Origin: Teredinibacter sp. KSP-S5-2
Lineage (GTDB): Bacteria > Pseudomonadota > Gammaproteobacteria > Pseudomonadales > Cellvibrionaceae
DNA length: 64,000 nucleotides
Assembly (NCBI RefSeq): GCF_032773895.1
Contig: NZ_CP120416.1
Coordinates: 3,501,001-3,565,000 of the forward strand
Direction: 5' to 3'
A program made the position numbers and the translations under genes. The notes beneath the pieces were generated by a model that saw nothing but the letters and a program-made list of their open reading frames with translations, did no database searches and was not told where the DNA came from. This document shows positions 8,757 to 18,501 of the stretch, in pieces. Position 1 is the stretch's first letter. Each line of letters begins with the position of its first letter.

Positions 8757-10340
8757 TTAACGAAACAGAATATCCTGCCCAAGACGGTCGACCAATATTT
8801 CCCGGTAGTATTCCGCTTTAGCAATTTGCATGGTTTCCATTGGATTGTAGTCGTCAGTAATCAGTCTGCCACCATAACCATTAATGTATATTTCGTGTTT
8901 GCGAAGCGTCGTCTGAGCCATAGCATCCTGTTTGGTGCTATGGCTGAGCTCCAAAGCAGTATCAGATGCAAAGAAGATAAAATCATTCCATTCTGCATTG
9001 GGTACCGAAACATACGATTTACGGTGTTTAAACTCTTGATCGATTGTGTAGGCTACTGACTGAACCGGATTATCTTTTTGTTTTTTGTTAAACCCCACAA
9101 AATTTATCGCCAGAATACCACCTGGCTTTAACATACCCTTCAGCTCAGAAATCATCTCCCGTGAAAGCAAGTGGACGGGTTCCGCACCACCGGTAAAACA
9201 ATCGTGAACAATAAAATCGTATTTCTTTTTAATTTTTTTTATTTGGTAGCGAGCGTCACCCACTATGGTGTCGCCCGTGGGCTGATAATTAAAAAAATTT
9301 TCTGCGGCCTCCACAACCAGCGGGTCGATTTCTATAGCATCGCTGCGAATACCTTCCTCTGCCAAGCTTGTGACCAGGTGGCCACTTCCCAGGCCAACCA
9401 ACAACAAATCTTTCCCCTCTCGGTTAAACGCGGTAACCAACTTCACAATCTCCTGGTAGCTCAGCATTGGCTGGCGAGTTATCAGGCTTTCAGCACCAAT
9501 AGTCGAGGCATCCGCAAGCAAATAACGCAGATTTTCATCTTTTTTATCGACTACGCGAACCCAGCCATAGCGACCTTCTTTATCAAAAAGAACCTCATAA
9601 CCCAAATATTTCTTTTCCGGTTTCAAAACAGAAGCAAATAATGTAGCTAAAGCAAGGACAAAAAACGCCACCGAAGCTTTTAGCGGAATACTTTCAATCT
9701 GAGGTAAGTATTTTGATTCATATAGAAATAACAGCAAAGATAATCCGATCAATGTCCCACTGAGAGAAAGAACAATTAATTCCACACCGGCTAAAGGTAA
9801 TAAATAAAACCCTAACAACAAAGTTCCTACAACGCTTCCCAAGGTACTCATCGCATACACATTGCCAACGGTAGAACCGATCACGTCCAGCCGACGCGTG
9901 GCAATTTTGATGACGTAAGGCCCGACCATACCCAGCATAAACAATGGGAAAGTAAATAAGACAAACGCGCTGCCCAGAGCACCCAGACGCAAACCTAATG
10001 AATTCATCATTAATTGCACCGGCTCACTTAACCAGGGAATAGCCCCAATCCACACCGCCGCTGCCAAAATAATATGAGACAATCGCAACCACGCAATTCT
10101 ATCGGCAAACCGTCCACCCCAAAAATAACCCAGTGCGAGCGCCAAAAGCGCAACAGACAATAACGACGACCAAACCACGAGGCTGACTCCGAAAAACGGG
10201 CCGATAATACGTGTCCCCATCAGCTCAATCATCATCACAGCTGCACCCGTAATGGATACAGTGAAATAAAACACTATGCGATCAAGTAATGGGATTTCGT
10301 TTATTTCTGTTTGAAATTTTGATTTATTTGGCTTAGCCAT
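8757..10340 (-). CDS. membrane-anchored spermidine synthase-like (fused MFS/SpeE) protein
   Basis: A 527-residue protein in two parts. The N-terminal ~230 residues hold about seven membrane helices (start SITGAAVMMIELMGTRIIGP, then FFGVSLVVWSSLLSV). The C-terminal ~270 residues form a soluble Rossmann aminopropyltransferase-like domain: LLVGLGSGHLVTSL (SAM/dcSAM-binding loop), AIEIDPLVVEAAENFF (acidic ribose-binding turn), VGDARYQIKKIKKKYDFIVHDCF. This matches the 'fused MFS/spermidine synthase' family, whose substrate is not established. The usual catalytic Asp region reads HDCFTGG rather than the D-x-x-DP of soluble SpeE, so polyamine synthesis should not be assumed. Single-gene unit. Confidence 0.85.
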   Translation of the reverse strand: MAKPNKSKFQTEINEIPLLDRIVFYFTVSITGAAVMMIELMGTRIIGPFFGVSLVVWSSLLSVALLALALGYFWGGRFADRIAWLRLSHIILAAAVWIGAIPWLSEPVQLMMNSLGLRLGALGSAFVLFTFPLFMLGMVGPYVIKIATRRLDVIGSTVGNVYAMSTLGSVVGTLLLGFYLLPLAGVELIVLSLSGTLIGLSLLLFLYESKYLPQIESIPLKASVAFFVLALATLFASVLKPEKKYLGYEVLFDKEGRYGWVRVVDKKDENLRYLLADASTIGAESLITRQPMLSYQEIVKLVTAFNREGKDLLLVGLGSGHLVTSLAEEGIRSDAIEIDPLVVEAAENFFNYQPTGDTIVGDARYQIKKIKKKYDFIVHDCFTGGAEPVHLLSREMISELKGMLKPGGILAINFVGFNKKQKDNPVQSVAYTIDQEFKHRKSYVSVPNAEWNDFIFFASDTALELSHSTKQDAMAQTTLRKHEIYINGYGGRLITDDYNPMETMQIAKAEYYREILVDRLGQDILFR

Positions 10341-10653
10341 AAAGCATGCACCTTTCTTATAACATTTATTCTTGTGCTTAAAAAAACCAACCCAATACTA
10401 CACACAGATGCAATGAACATGAAAGCTTTTTGCGACTACCAGCATGCACTCATTTGAATAAAAAATTCGTCTGTTGTTCAAAAACGTTAGAAGTATGACG
10501 TCAATGTCACCCAAGACTACAGATATGACTGTCTTTTAACATACGCGCGCGCAAGCCAGACTGAGACTGACCTGCCTGAAGGCTACGAATGTTTCAGAAT
10601 TTTTAAAAAAAAGGAAACGCAGAGAAGAGAAAACAAACGCCGTAACCGAAGAC
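10341..10653. other. intergenic region, nothing recognised
   Basis: Between two minus-strand genes. The stretch holds no ORF with a plausible start and no clear terminator hairpin. Confidence 0.5.
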
Positions 10654-11214
10654 TTATTCAGTCAGCCACGCACATTTTTCGCGTTGTAAACTATAAACTG
10701 CAACATCAATATCCTGATCGTAAAGCTGATGTCTTTTTTGCAGAACCGCTTCACATAAAAAACCAAGCCGTTCCGGGATCGCCCGGCTTTTATTATTTTT
10801 ATCCGCACAGCGAATAATAATTTTATGCAAATCGTACTGCTTAAAGCCCATAATAGAAACGGCTTTAACTGCGGTTGTCATAATGCCCTTTCCAGTAAAC
10901 GCTTCAGCCAGCCAATAGCCTATCATTCCCGTTTGCGTGATTGTGTTAATTTCGTGAAATCCCACAACACCACAAAGAGAATCATTAAAGAAAAGTGCGA
11001 AGCTGGCAGCACTTTCTTTTCCCTGTTTGTTTTTTGCCTCCGCAATAAATGTCGCAGTATCTTCAACGGTGTTGACTCTATCCACCCACGGAAGCCACTT
11101 ACGCAAATAGACACGATTTGAGTCGGTTAAATCAAACAGTATTTGAGCATGCTTTTCCTCAATATACTCAATGGATATTTTTTCTGTTATCTGTTTTTTC
11201 ATTGTTTTCGCCAA
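10654..11214 (-). CDS. GNAT N-acetyltransferase, RimJ/RimL type
   Basis: A 186-residue cytosolic protein with the RimL/RimJ pattern: LRKWLPWVDRVNTVEDTATFI near residues 32-52, CGVVGFHEIN (beta-4), GMIGYWLAEAFTGKGIMTTAV (motif A with acetyl-CoA pyrophosphate loop, here GKGIMT), and IIIRCADKNNKSRAIPERLGFLCEAVLQ (motif B, Asn-Ser-Arg pattern). These enzymes acetylate the alpha-amino group of ribosomal proteins or small amines; the substrate here is unknown. It stands alone. Confidence 0.88.
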   Translation of the reverse strand: MAKTMKKQITEKISIEYIEEKHAQILFDLTDSNRVYLRKWLPWVDRVNTVEDTATFIAEAKNKQGKESAASFALFFNDSLCGVVGFHEINTITQTGMIGYWLAEAFTGKGIMTTAVKAVSIMGFKQYDLHKIIIRCADKNNKSRAIPERLGFLCEAVLQKRHQLYDQDIDVAVYSLQREKCAWLTE

Positions 11215-11648
11215 AAAATATTCCTACGAGTATAGAGGTAGGTACCCTGTATTTAACGCTTTCCAGTTGAATATCGACCACCTAAACCCCGCCAAAAAAA
11301 CCTGGATTTTTGCACTGCGGCACGCACACAAGCCCATGATCAAATAGTCGATTTACGGTATCGCTACGACCGCAGTTACAAGACTAACAACATGCAAGTC
11401 AACCGGAGGAAGGCACCGTGTAACGCTGTTCCAACGCCAAATAACGACCAAGCTAGAAGCTCACGTGTCAAAACAGTTTACTTTTTGTACATGCCAAGCA
11501 TAAATTCAGCTATATTTCAGCAACGATTGCGGTAAATCGCGTCTTCAACGTCCACGGATTAACACATCGAATGTAATAATATAGCGCCAGCTCAATTCTC
11601 ATTTGCAGTAGATACCAATGGGTATAAACACAAATTCAACGTATAATG
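11215..11648. other. intergenic region upstream of the DUF481 gene
   Basis: Between divergently oriented genes. No gene seen. A TATAAT (11642-11647) lies at the right end, next to the TTTTACA repeat, and may be the -10 of a promoter for the outer-membrane gene. Confidence 0.4.
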
Positions 11649-11665
11649 TTTTACACAATTTTACA
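11649..11665 (+). promoter_or_regulatory. TTTTACA direct repeat (OmpR-type operator candidate)
   Basis: TTTTACA-CAA-TTTTACA: two identical heptamers with a 10-bp period, immediately after a TATAAT. OmpR/PhoB-family regulators bind direct repeats with one-turn spacing. The same heptamer recurs three times upstream of the OmpA gene at 17165-17193, and an OmpR-family regulator is encoded between them. Confidence 0.45.
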
Positions 11666-11807
11666 TCACGTGAAATCCGCCAAGTGCAATAATGCACCTA
11701 AAATATTCAGGTTCTACTCGCGTCAAAAAAACTCCACTTGCGTACCGGGCCTGAATGACAAAAGCGTCATACAGACGCCTAATCACTAACAAATATAAGG
11801 ATAAACA

Positions 11808-12596
11808 ATGAAAACCGTAGTAGCTTCCCTACTATCTCTTAGCTCTATTTGTGCTTTTGCCAACGATACGGCGGTTGATCCGCTGAAAGCGGAAGCCGAA
11901 CTGGGCCTGCTTATCACCAACGGGAATACGGAATCAGAATCCATTTACGGCAAACTCAAAGTCAATCAGGATTTGGAAAACTGGAAAAACGAGTACATCC
12001 TTAGAAGCTTGTACAAAAAAGACAAAGTCGAAGTTGAAGTGGCTGGCGAAAAAATCAAAGAAGAACAAACCACAGCACACTCAACATTTGCCTCTGTTCA
12101 GTCCGACTACAAACTCGATAGTGAACATCGCAGCCTGTTCGTTTTTGCTTCTTATGAAGACGATCGTTTCAGCGGCTTTGATTACCAAAGCACCATCGCT
12201 GCCGGTTATTCAGACCGTCTATTCGAAACCGAAAACTCCAACCTAGATTACAGCGTCGGTCCTGGTGTGTCTTTCACTAAAACCAGCATTGTATACGATG
12301 ATACTGGCGCTGTAGTTGAGGAATCGGAAGAGTACACGACCGGAGTTCTACACGCATCGGCATCGTATCTATACCAAATCTCTGACTCAGCCAAGTTTAC
12401 TCAGGACGTGCGCACCGATATCGCAGCCGAATCCGATAGAAACTCGAAAGTGATTTCAGAAACAGCGTTGGTTGCCAACATCAATAAATCCTTCGCAATG
12501 AAAGCCAGTTACACAGTGAACTACAACTCTAAAGCGCCAGACGACAAGCGTCACACAGATTCTCGCACTGCGCTTACTCTAGTTTTCACTATGTAA
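11808..12596 (+). CDS. DUF481 family outer-membrane protein
   Basis: A 262-residue protein with a signal peptide (MKTVVASLLSLSSICAFA). A DUF481/YdiY-type barrel follows: AEAELGLLITNGNTESESIYGKL is the family's characteristic first strand, and amphipathic strands continue to the terminal ALTLVFTM. Members are small outer-membrane barrels sometimes induced by salt stress; function is not established. A four-residue-plus SD is weak (AAGGATAA before ATG). It precedes the two-component and LysM-FecR genes and shares a repeat motif with the OmpA gene, which suggests joint control. Confidence 0.85.
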   Translation: MKTVVASLLSLSSICAFANDTAVDPLKAEAELGLLITNGNTESESIYGKLKVNQDLENWKNEYILRSLYKKDKVEVEVAGEKIKEEQTTAHSTFASVQSDYKLDSEHRSLFVFASYEDDRFSGFDYQSTIAAGYSDRLFETENSNLDYSVGPGVSFTKTSIVYDDTGAVVEESEEYTTGVLHASASYLYQISDSAKFTQDVRTDIAAESDRNSKVISETALVANINKSFAMKASYTVNYNSKAPDDKRHTDSRTALTLVFTM

Positions 12597-12617
12597 TTTG
12601 ATCCACGGGGGATAACG

Positions 12618-13298
12618 TTGAAGATCGCAATTCTGGAAGATGATCCGGCACAAGCTGAGTTAGTAAAAGTCTGGTTAGAAGACGAAGGTCACACGGTTGT
12701 TCATGCTGAGCGTTGTGACAAATTTATTACACTCTACAGCAAGGAGTCCCCCGATCTTTTGATTCTTGACTGGCAATTGCCAGACAGTACTGGGCTTGAG
12801 GTATTGAAAACCTTAAAAACCCAGTACGACAGCAAAGTACCTATTATTTTTTGCACGCAACGAAACACCGAAACAGACATCGTTAACGCGCTTAAATATG
12901 GTGCCGATGACTTTCTTACAAAACCCCTGAGGCAAGCCGAGCTTTTAGCCCGGTTAATGGCGCTTGGTCGCCGGGCGGGGATCGAAAACTCACGCGCATT
13001 GATTGAACTTGGCCCAATCCAGTTGGATATCGAGCACGAACGTATTTATCTGGACGGCGAGCCGGTAAAACTCACCAGAAAAGACTTTCTAGTCGCCAAA
13101 TGCCTGATCACAAACTTTGGTAAAGTACTGTCGCGAGAGTATCTTCTCAAGCAGGTTTGGGGGTTAGACACTGAACTCGACACCCGGACAGTTGATGTCC
13201 ACGTCAGTAGAGTAAGGCGAAGCCTGAAGATATCACCCGAAATGGGATATCTGATCAAAACGATTTATCTACACGGATACCGACTCGAAAAAGTCTAA
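12618..13298 (+). CDS. OmpR-family response regulator
   Basis: 226 residues. The receiver domain (1-120) has the acidic pocket LEDD, phospho-acceptor Asp51 in LLILDWQLPDSTGLEVL, and switch Lys in FLTKPLR. The C-terminal winged helix (130-226) has VKLTRKDFLVAKCLITNFGKVLSREYLLKQVW and TRTVDVHVSRVRRSL, the OmpR/PhoB DNA-binding pattern. The start is TTG 12618 behind GGGGGAT. It lies 21 bp after the DUF481 gene and 16 bp before the LysM-FecR gene. The CHASE2 kinase two genes on is its likely partner. Confidence 0.93.
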   Translation: MKIAILEDDPAQAELVKVWLEDEGHTVVHAERCDKFITLYSKESPDLLILDWQLPDSTGLEVLKTLKTQYDSKVPIIFCTQRNTETDIVNALKYGADDFLTKPLRQAELLARLMALGRRAGIENSRALIELGPIQLDIEHERIYLDGEPVKLTRKDFLVAKCLITNFGKVLSREYLLKQVWGLDTELDTRTVDVHVSRVRRSLKISPEMGYLIKTIYLHGYRLEKV

Positions 13299-13314
13299 AC
13301 CAGGAAACACATCC

Positions 13315-14664
13315 ATGTCCTATCGCACACGCCTGCTTTTGGTTTTGCCATTCTTACTGCATGCCCAGTTCTCTCTGGCAAACGATTGGGTGTACACCGT
13401 TCGCCAGGGGGATACTCTGTGGGACCTATGCCTGGAATACACACTAAAGAAAGACTGTTGGTTAAAAATCGGCCCCTACAACCAAGTTAAATACCCCAAA
13501 ACACTGGCACCAGGCACCCGTATTGCGTTTCCTGCTGACTGGTTAAAAAACGCTCCGGCAAAAGCTGAGATAATATTTGCGTTGGGTGACGTACAGATTG
13601 CAATGGAAGAAGCCTCCCGAGCGGCACAAAAAGGTGACTTACTGGGTATTAATAGCCGAATCGAAACCGGTATCGAAAGCTCAACCACAATTCAGTTCGC
13701 AGATGGCAGCGTGCTCACACTGGAAGAAAATAGTGTCCTTACCCTGGATTTGTTATCAAGGTACGGTAACTCCGGTATGGTGGATACCCGCCTAAACCTT
13801 CTTCAAGGCGCGGCAAAAACCAGAGTACCGAAGAAAACACCCCCAACCAAACTCCGTATATCCACGCCATCTGCCATCGCCGCAGTGCGCGGTACCGATT
13901 TCCGCGTAATCAGTGCCAATAACAACGGAACCCCCTACACCTTGAGCGAAGTCTATGACGGTGCTGTGGGCGTTGGGGCCGAGCAAAATACAAACGAAGT
14001 CAAGGTCAACAAAGGCTTTGGCTTGCGCGCAGATAAAGATAAGGAGATTTCCCAGCCGTTACCGCTACTCCCCGCACCTCAGCTACAACCAACTCCCGCA
14101 ACACAACTACTGCCAATCGAACTGCAATGGGAAAAAGTAAAAGGCGCGGAAAAATATCGCATCGAAGTCTTGCAGGACGCCGAATACGATATGCAGGTGG
14201 ACTCCCTATTCACAGAGCAAAAGCAGGTTACCATCTCCGAACTGGCCAATGGCTGTTACCGTTTTCGCGTAAGCCCCTACGATCAACACGGTTTGCAGGG
14301 CTTAGCTCAGGAAACCAAAACCTGCGTGGCAAACCCAATCGGCTCTCCTGTATTGTCGGAAGACATCAAACAGGACAACAACAACCTACTCATTAGCTGG
14401 TCGCCAGTCGATAATGCTAAACGCTACCGCATCGAAATTTCCCGAAATAAAAGCTTCAACGACATTGTGGCAACGGAAGAAACCACAAGTACCGAATATT
14501 CCTACTTCCCGGAAACGAAAAAGAAACTCTACTTTCGAGTAATCGCTATTGGCGAATACAATACGGAAAACACCGCCAGTAATACTGTTCGCTGGCAGGG
14601 CTCACGATTTGAGTGGCGACCCCTGGTCGGCTTGTCCATAGTATTGTGGATTCTCGTGTTGTAG
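13315..14664 (+). CDS. LysM and FecR domain envelope protein
   Basis: 449 residues: signal peptide (ending SLANDW), LysM (VYTVRQGDTLWDLC to about residue 75; peptidoglycan binding), FecR domain (GSVLTLEENSVLTLD, then STPSAIAAVRGTDFRV, residues ~125-215), two fibronectin-III-like repeats (IELQWEKVKGAEKYRIEV and LLISWSPVDNAKRYRIEI), and a C-terminal hydrophobic segment (PLVGLSIVLWILVL). Such proteins accompany CHASE2 kinases in many gammaproteobacteria. A role as a cell-wall-anchored sensor feeding the adjacent kinase is inference. Confidence 0.88.
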   Translation: MSYRTRLLLVLPFLLHAQFSLANDWVYTVRQGDTLWDLCLEYTLKKDCWLKIGPYNQVKYPKTLAPGTRIAFPADWLKNAPAKAEIIFALGDVQIAMEEASRAAQKGDLLGINSRIETGIESSTTIQFADGSVLTLEENSVLTLDLLSRYGNSGMVDTRLNLLQGAAKTRVPKKTPPTKLRISTPSAIAAVRGTDFRVISANNNGTPYTLSEVYDGAVGVGAEQNTNEVKVNKGFGLRADKDKEISQPLPLLPAPQLQPTPATQLLPIELQWEKVKGAEKYRIEVLQDAEYDMQVDSLFTEQKQVTISELANGCYRFRVSPYDQHGLQGLAQETKTCVANPIGSPVLSEDIKQDNNNLLISWSPVDNAKRYRIEISRNKSFNDIVATEETTSTEYSYFPETKKKLYFRVIAIGEYNTENTASNTVRWQGSRFEWRPLVGLSIVLWILVL

Positions 14665-14697
14665 CCCATACTCTCGGCGAAGCTCAGGAACGAAATT

Positions 14698-17103
14698 GTG
14701 ATTAATCGATATCTACATTACTTTCTTCCACTTGTCTTCGCCCTTATCGTTGGCACCAGTCACTTATTCGGCTGGTTTCAATCCCTGAATTTTCTTATCT
14801 ACGACAATATCCTGAATAATTACGCCGAGAATGATTCCAGCGATATTGTTTTAATTGCCATTGATGAACAAAGCCTGACAGACTTGGGGCGCTGGCCCTG
14901 GCCGCGAGAAACCCACGCACAACTCATCGACCGTTTAACCGAAGCGCAAGTCAGATCGGTTGTCTTCGATGTCATCTTCGCCGAACAAAACTTCAGTGAT
15001 CCAGAAGGCGATCAACGCTTTATCGAATCGGTTCAAACCAACGGTAATGTCATCCTCCCAATTCATTTCGAAGAAATCCGCAACAAAGGGCAGATTATTG
15101 AAATCACCCCCTTCCAACCATTGTTTTCGGCCGCTAATGGAGCCGGGCATGTTCACATTCAATGTGATATTGACGGCATCTGTCGCTCAGTATTTCTGTG
15201 GGAAGGTATCGGTTCGGCATATTGGCCACATTTATCACTAGCTCTACTGCAACAACAATCCGGGAAAAGCTTGCCTCATAGTCAAGATAAAACCGACAAA
15301 CACCTTTCATCAATGATGATTCTGCGGGAAGACAACAAGCTGATTCCTTTCTCCTATTCGGCAGACAAGCTACAAACGGTTTCCTATTCCGATATCATTA
15401 AGCAGCGTATTCCCCTGAGCTTACTCAAAAATAAAACCGTTTTTGTCGGTGCAACCAGTGCGGGTATGAACGACTTTTTGGCTACGCCCAAAGGCCCCAT
15501 GGCGGGGGTGGAAGTCAACGCAATCATCTACAATGCTTTGCGCTCTGACGCACTAATTACACCTGCAAGCGTTGCGCTTTCAGCCCTGTTGGCAGTTATC
15601 TTTACTTTTACTTTTCTGTACTACCTGACATCATTATCGCCAACGCGCCTCATTCTAAGCTCAATAGCTGCCACCATCGCGATACTGACATTGGCTCATG
15701 TACTTCTGGCATTTTTTAAAACCTGGCATCCTCCGGCGGCAGAAATACTGGCCATCATTTGTTTTTATCCACTCTGGAGTTGGTTACGACTGGAACTAGC
15801 ATTAGAGTTTCTGGAACGCTCTCTGGAAAGTATTCAACACAATGCGCCTTTGGCCGGTTTATCCCCCCAAAATAATCCTTCTCATACCAAAACGCCAACC
15901 AACTGGAATCCGAAGGAACAACAACTCCTTGCTTATAGCCGCTATCAAAGCGATATCATCAGCCGTACCATCAACCAAATACAAGACGCCAACCAGGCCG
16001 CAGAAAAAAACCGACAATTAGTTATTCAAAGCCTATCCCAACTACAGGAAGCGGTTTTGGTTTTTTCACTTGATGGCGAGATGCTATTAAAAAATGCGCT
16101 GGCAGATCAGTTGTTTCCTGAATTTTCCGCTCAGGAAGGAGAAACCGACCACACTGACCTAATGGCACTGGAAAAATTTATTAACATAAACAATGGTCCA
16201 AGCTGGAACGAACGGATAGAAGCACTACTGGCTCAAAAAAGAACTATTAGCTTTGAAGTACAAATAGCGCATATTGATGGCAATAAAGATCTCTTCGTTC
16301 AAGGTCAGCACCTTGGCTTCTCTCAAAACAATCAACACCAAGCACAGAATGACTATTTAATTTTCACCATTACCGATGTTACCAGCCTGAAAGACGCCGA
16401 ACGCTCACGACTGGAAACATTAAACTTTATTTCACACGATTTACGTTCGCCGATGGTGTCAATACTCGCGCTATTGGAAAACCATAACAACACAAGCAAA
16501 GATAACCCAGAAGCACTCGCCACCATGCTGGGCAGCATCGAAAACTATGTGAAGACTAACCTCAACTACGCCGAGAGCTTGTTACAAATCGGACGCGCGG
16601 AAAATACCAGCGAAGCCGAATTTCAAATGTGCGATCTACACGCGATACTTGATGCCGCATTACTGCAAGTACAGGTCTTAGCCGAAGCAAAGCACATTCA
16701 CTTCAACACACAACGGGAAGACGCCGATTGCTGGGTATGGGGTAACGGCGATTTATTAGAACGAGCGCTGGTAAATTTGTTTTCCAATGCCATCAAATAC
16801 AGCCGTGAGCACACCGAAGTCACGATTCAACTGGAGAACAACAACCAGCAGGCAACGATACACGTTACAGATCAAGGAGAAGGTATTAGCCAAAGTGACC
16901 GAACAGAACTCTTTCAACGCTTTCGTCGTGGCAAGCATAATATGGGGCAAAATGGCGCCGGCCTTGGCCTGTATTTTGTCAAAACCGTCGCAGAAAAACA
17001 CAAAGGCCAAGTATCTATAACCAACACAAGCTCTGCGGGAAGTACCTTCACTTTCACCGTTCCACTCTACGCAATGGACGAAGGCGCAATCGACGAAGAG
17101 TAA
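14698..17103 (+). CDS. CHASE2 domain sensor histidine kinase
   Basis: 801 residues. An N-terminal helix, then an extracytoplasmic CHASE2 domain (IVLIAIDEQSLTDLGRWPWP, VRSVVFDVIFAE; to about residue 275). Three membrane helices (~280-360) follow, then a PAS-like region (ISRTINQIQDANQAAEKN to DVTSLKDAERSR), a HisKA domain with phospho-His in LNFISHDLRSPM, and a HATPase_c domain (LVNLFSNAIKYS, VTDQGEGIS, GAGLGLYFVKTVAEKH). It starts at GTG 14698, 33 bp after the LysM-FecR gene. It probably phosphorylates the response regulator at 12618. Ligand unknown. Confidence 0.93.
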   Translation: MINRYLHYFLPLVFALIVGTSHLFGWFQSLNFLIYDNILNNYAENDSSDIVLIAIDEQSLTDLGRWPWPRETHAQLIDRLTEAQVRSVVFDVIFAEQNFSDPEGDQRFIESVQTNGNVILPIHFEEIRNKGQIIEITPFQPLFSAANGAGHVHIQCDIDGICRSVFLWEGIGSAYWPHLSLALLQQQSGKSLPHSQDKTDKHLSSMMILREDNKLIPFSYSADKLQTVSYSDIIKQRIPLSLLKNKTVFVGATSAGMNDFLATPKGPMAGVEVNAIIYNALRSDALITPASVALSALLAVIFTFTFLYYLTSLSPTRLILSSIAATIAILTLAHVLLAFFKTWHPPAAEILAIICFYPLWSWLRLELALEFLERSLESIQHNAPLAGLSPQNNPSHTKTPTNWNPKEQQLLAYSRYQSDIISRTINQIQDANQAAEKNRQLVIQSLSQLQEAVLVFSLDGEMLLKNALADQLFPEFSAQEGETDHTDLMALEKFININNGPSWNERIEALLAQKRTISFEVQIAHIDGNKDLFVQGQHLGFSQNNQHQAQNDYLIFTITDVTSLKDAERSRLETLNFISHDLRSPMVSILALLENHNNTSKDNPEALATMLGSIENYVKTNLNYAESLLQIGRAENTSEAEFQMCDLHAILDAALLQVQVLAEAKHIHFNTQREDADCWVWGNGDLLERALVNLFSNAIKYSREHTEVTIQLENNNQQATIHVTDQGEGISQSDRTELFQRFRRGKHNMGQNGAGLGLYFVKTVAEKHKGQVSITNTSSAGSTFTFTVPLYAMDEGAIDEE

Positions 17104-17164
17104 CGCGACAAGCCCATCGTAATAACCATTTTTACCCATTCTTTCCCCCACAAAATCGCCCAGA

Positions 17165-17193
17165 TTTTACAGGGTTTTACAAACAATTTTACA
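17165..17193 (+). promoter_or_regulatory. triple TTTTACA repeat upstream of the OmpA gene
   Basis: TTTTACA at 17165, 17175 and 17187 (periods 10 and 12 bp), about 145 bp before the OmpA start. The same heptamer pair lies upstream of the DUF481 gene. Candidate operator for the OmpR-family regulator encoded between the two. Confidence 0.45.
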
Positions 17194-17336
17194 AAATTAC
17201 CCGATACTAGCGCCAAATTCAGCCAGCAAATCTACACTTAGGCAGACTGTCTATTACAACGTCTTCACATGCCGACAGAACACCACTGACGGCGACAATT
17301 TTTAGATGCTATGAACAAAACAAAAGGGTAATTAGG

Positions 17337-18482
17337 ATGAACAAAAAACCTTTACTACAACGCACAATTGCATGCTTGGCAGCAGGATCACTATTAGGGG
17401 CTTCAACTTCACTTTGGGCAGATCAGGAAAGAAATTCTGGTTTTTACATTGCACCATCCATTGGTGGCATTTTCCCAGACAGCGATCGTCAACTGGATGA
17501 TGATATTTCAGCAACGTTAGGCTTAGGTTATCAATTCAGTAACCCATGGAGTTTGGAGTTATCTTATCTCACCTCAGAGCTGGACAACGAAGGTTCTTCC
17601 AATACTACCGACTATACACAGTACCGTTTGGATGCACTATACGACTTTACGTCATCCGGTAAATTAACTCCTTACGGCATTTTTGGTATTGGCGATGGAA
17701 AAGTCGACCACAACTGGTACGAAAACAACGACACCTTCGCAAATGTCGGTATTGGTATTAAATACGCGCTAAACAATGCACTTGCGCTGCGCAGCGACGT
17801 TCGAGTATTTAAATTCACCGAAGCGGATGCGACAGACATTGGTCTAAATTTCGGAATCAGCTATCTTTTCGGTGCCAAGAGCACAACGAAAAGTGCAGCA
17901 CCCGCAAAGCAAAAAGAAACAGATAGCGATAAAGACGGTGTCGTTGACAGCAAAGATCAATGCCCTGGTACACCAGCAGGAACACAAGTTAATCAATACG
18001 GTTGTGCGGTTAACAATGACCTCGACAACGATGGCGTTCCAAATAATCAAGATGCTTGCCCTGACACCAAAGCTGGCGCCAAGGTGACGGACAACGGCTG
18101 CTACGCCACGCTTGAAAAAGACGTCAGCATTTCACTGAACATTACGTTCGAAAACAATTCCGATGCGGTACGTGCAGGTTCAAACAACCAAATCTCTGCC
18201 GTCGCTGCATTTATGAAAACCTACCCGAAAACCAATGTGGTGATTAATGGCTACACCGACAGCATGGGTGCAGAAAGCTACAACAAATCACTTTCTCAAC
18301 GCCGAGCAAACAAAGTGGCTGAAATTTTAACCACGCAATACGGTATTAACGCAGATCGTATTCAAGCCATCGGCTACGGTGAAGCCAATCCAATTGCCAG
18401 CAACGATACAGCAGAAGGACGCGCCAAAAACCGTCGCGTTGATGCGGTAGTTAAGGCAACAAAAATAATAGTTCAAGAATAA
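17337..18482 (+). CDS. OmpA family outer-membrane protein with thrombospondin type 3 repeats
   Basis: 381 residues: signal peptide, an eight-stranded OmpA-type barrel (residues ~30-185, beginning GFYIAPSIGGIFPDSD), a Ca2+-binding TSP3 linker (DSDKDGVVDSKDQCPGTP and DLDNDGVPNNQDACPDT), and an OmpA C-terminal peptidoglycan-binding domain (VVINGYTDSMGAESYNKSLSQRRANKV, IQAIGYGEANPIASN, with NRRVD). It ties the outer membrane to the cell wall, like OprF. It follows the kinase gene on the same strand after a 233-bp gap with TTTTACA boxes, so it likely has its own regulated promoter. Confidence 0.93.
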   Translation: MNKKPLLQRTIACLAAGSLLGASTSLWADQERNSGFYIAPSIGGIFPDSDRQLDDDISATLGLGYQFSNPWSLELSYLTSELDNEGSSNTTDYTQYRLDALYDFTSSGKLTPYGIFGIGDGKVDHNWYENNDTFANVGIGIKYALNNALALRSDVRVFKFTEADATDIGLNFGISYLFGAKSTTKSAAPAKQKETDSDKDGVVDSKDQCPGTPAGTQVNQYGCAVNNDLDNDGVPNNQDACPDTKAGAKVTDNGCYATLEKDVSISLNITFENNSDAVRAGSNNQISAVAAFMKTYPKTNVVINGYTDSMGAESYNKSLSQRRANKVAEILTTQYGINADRIQAIGYGEANPIASNDTAEGRAKNRRVDAVVKATKIIVQE

Positions 18483-18501
18483 AGCGCAATAAGGAGAAAC
18501 A

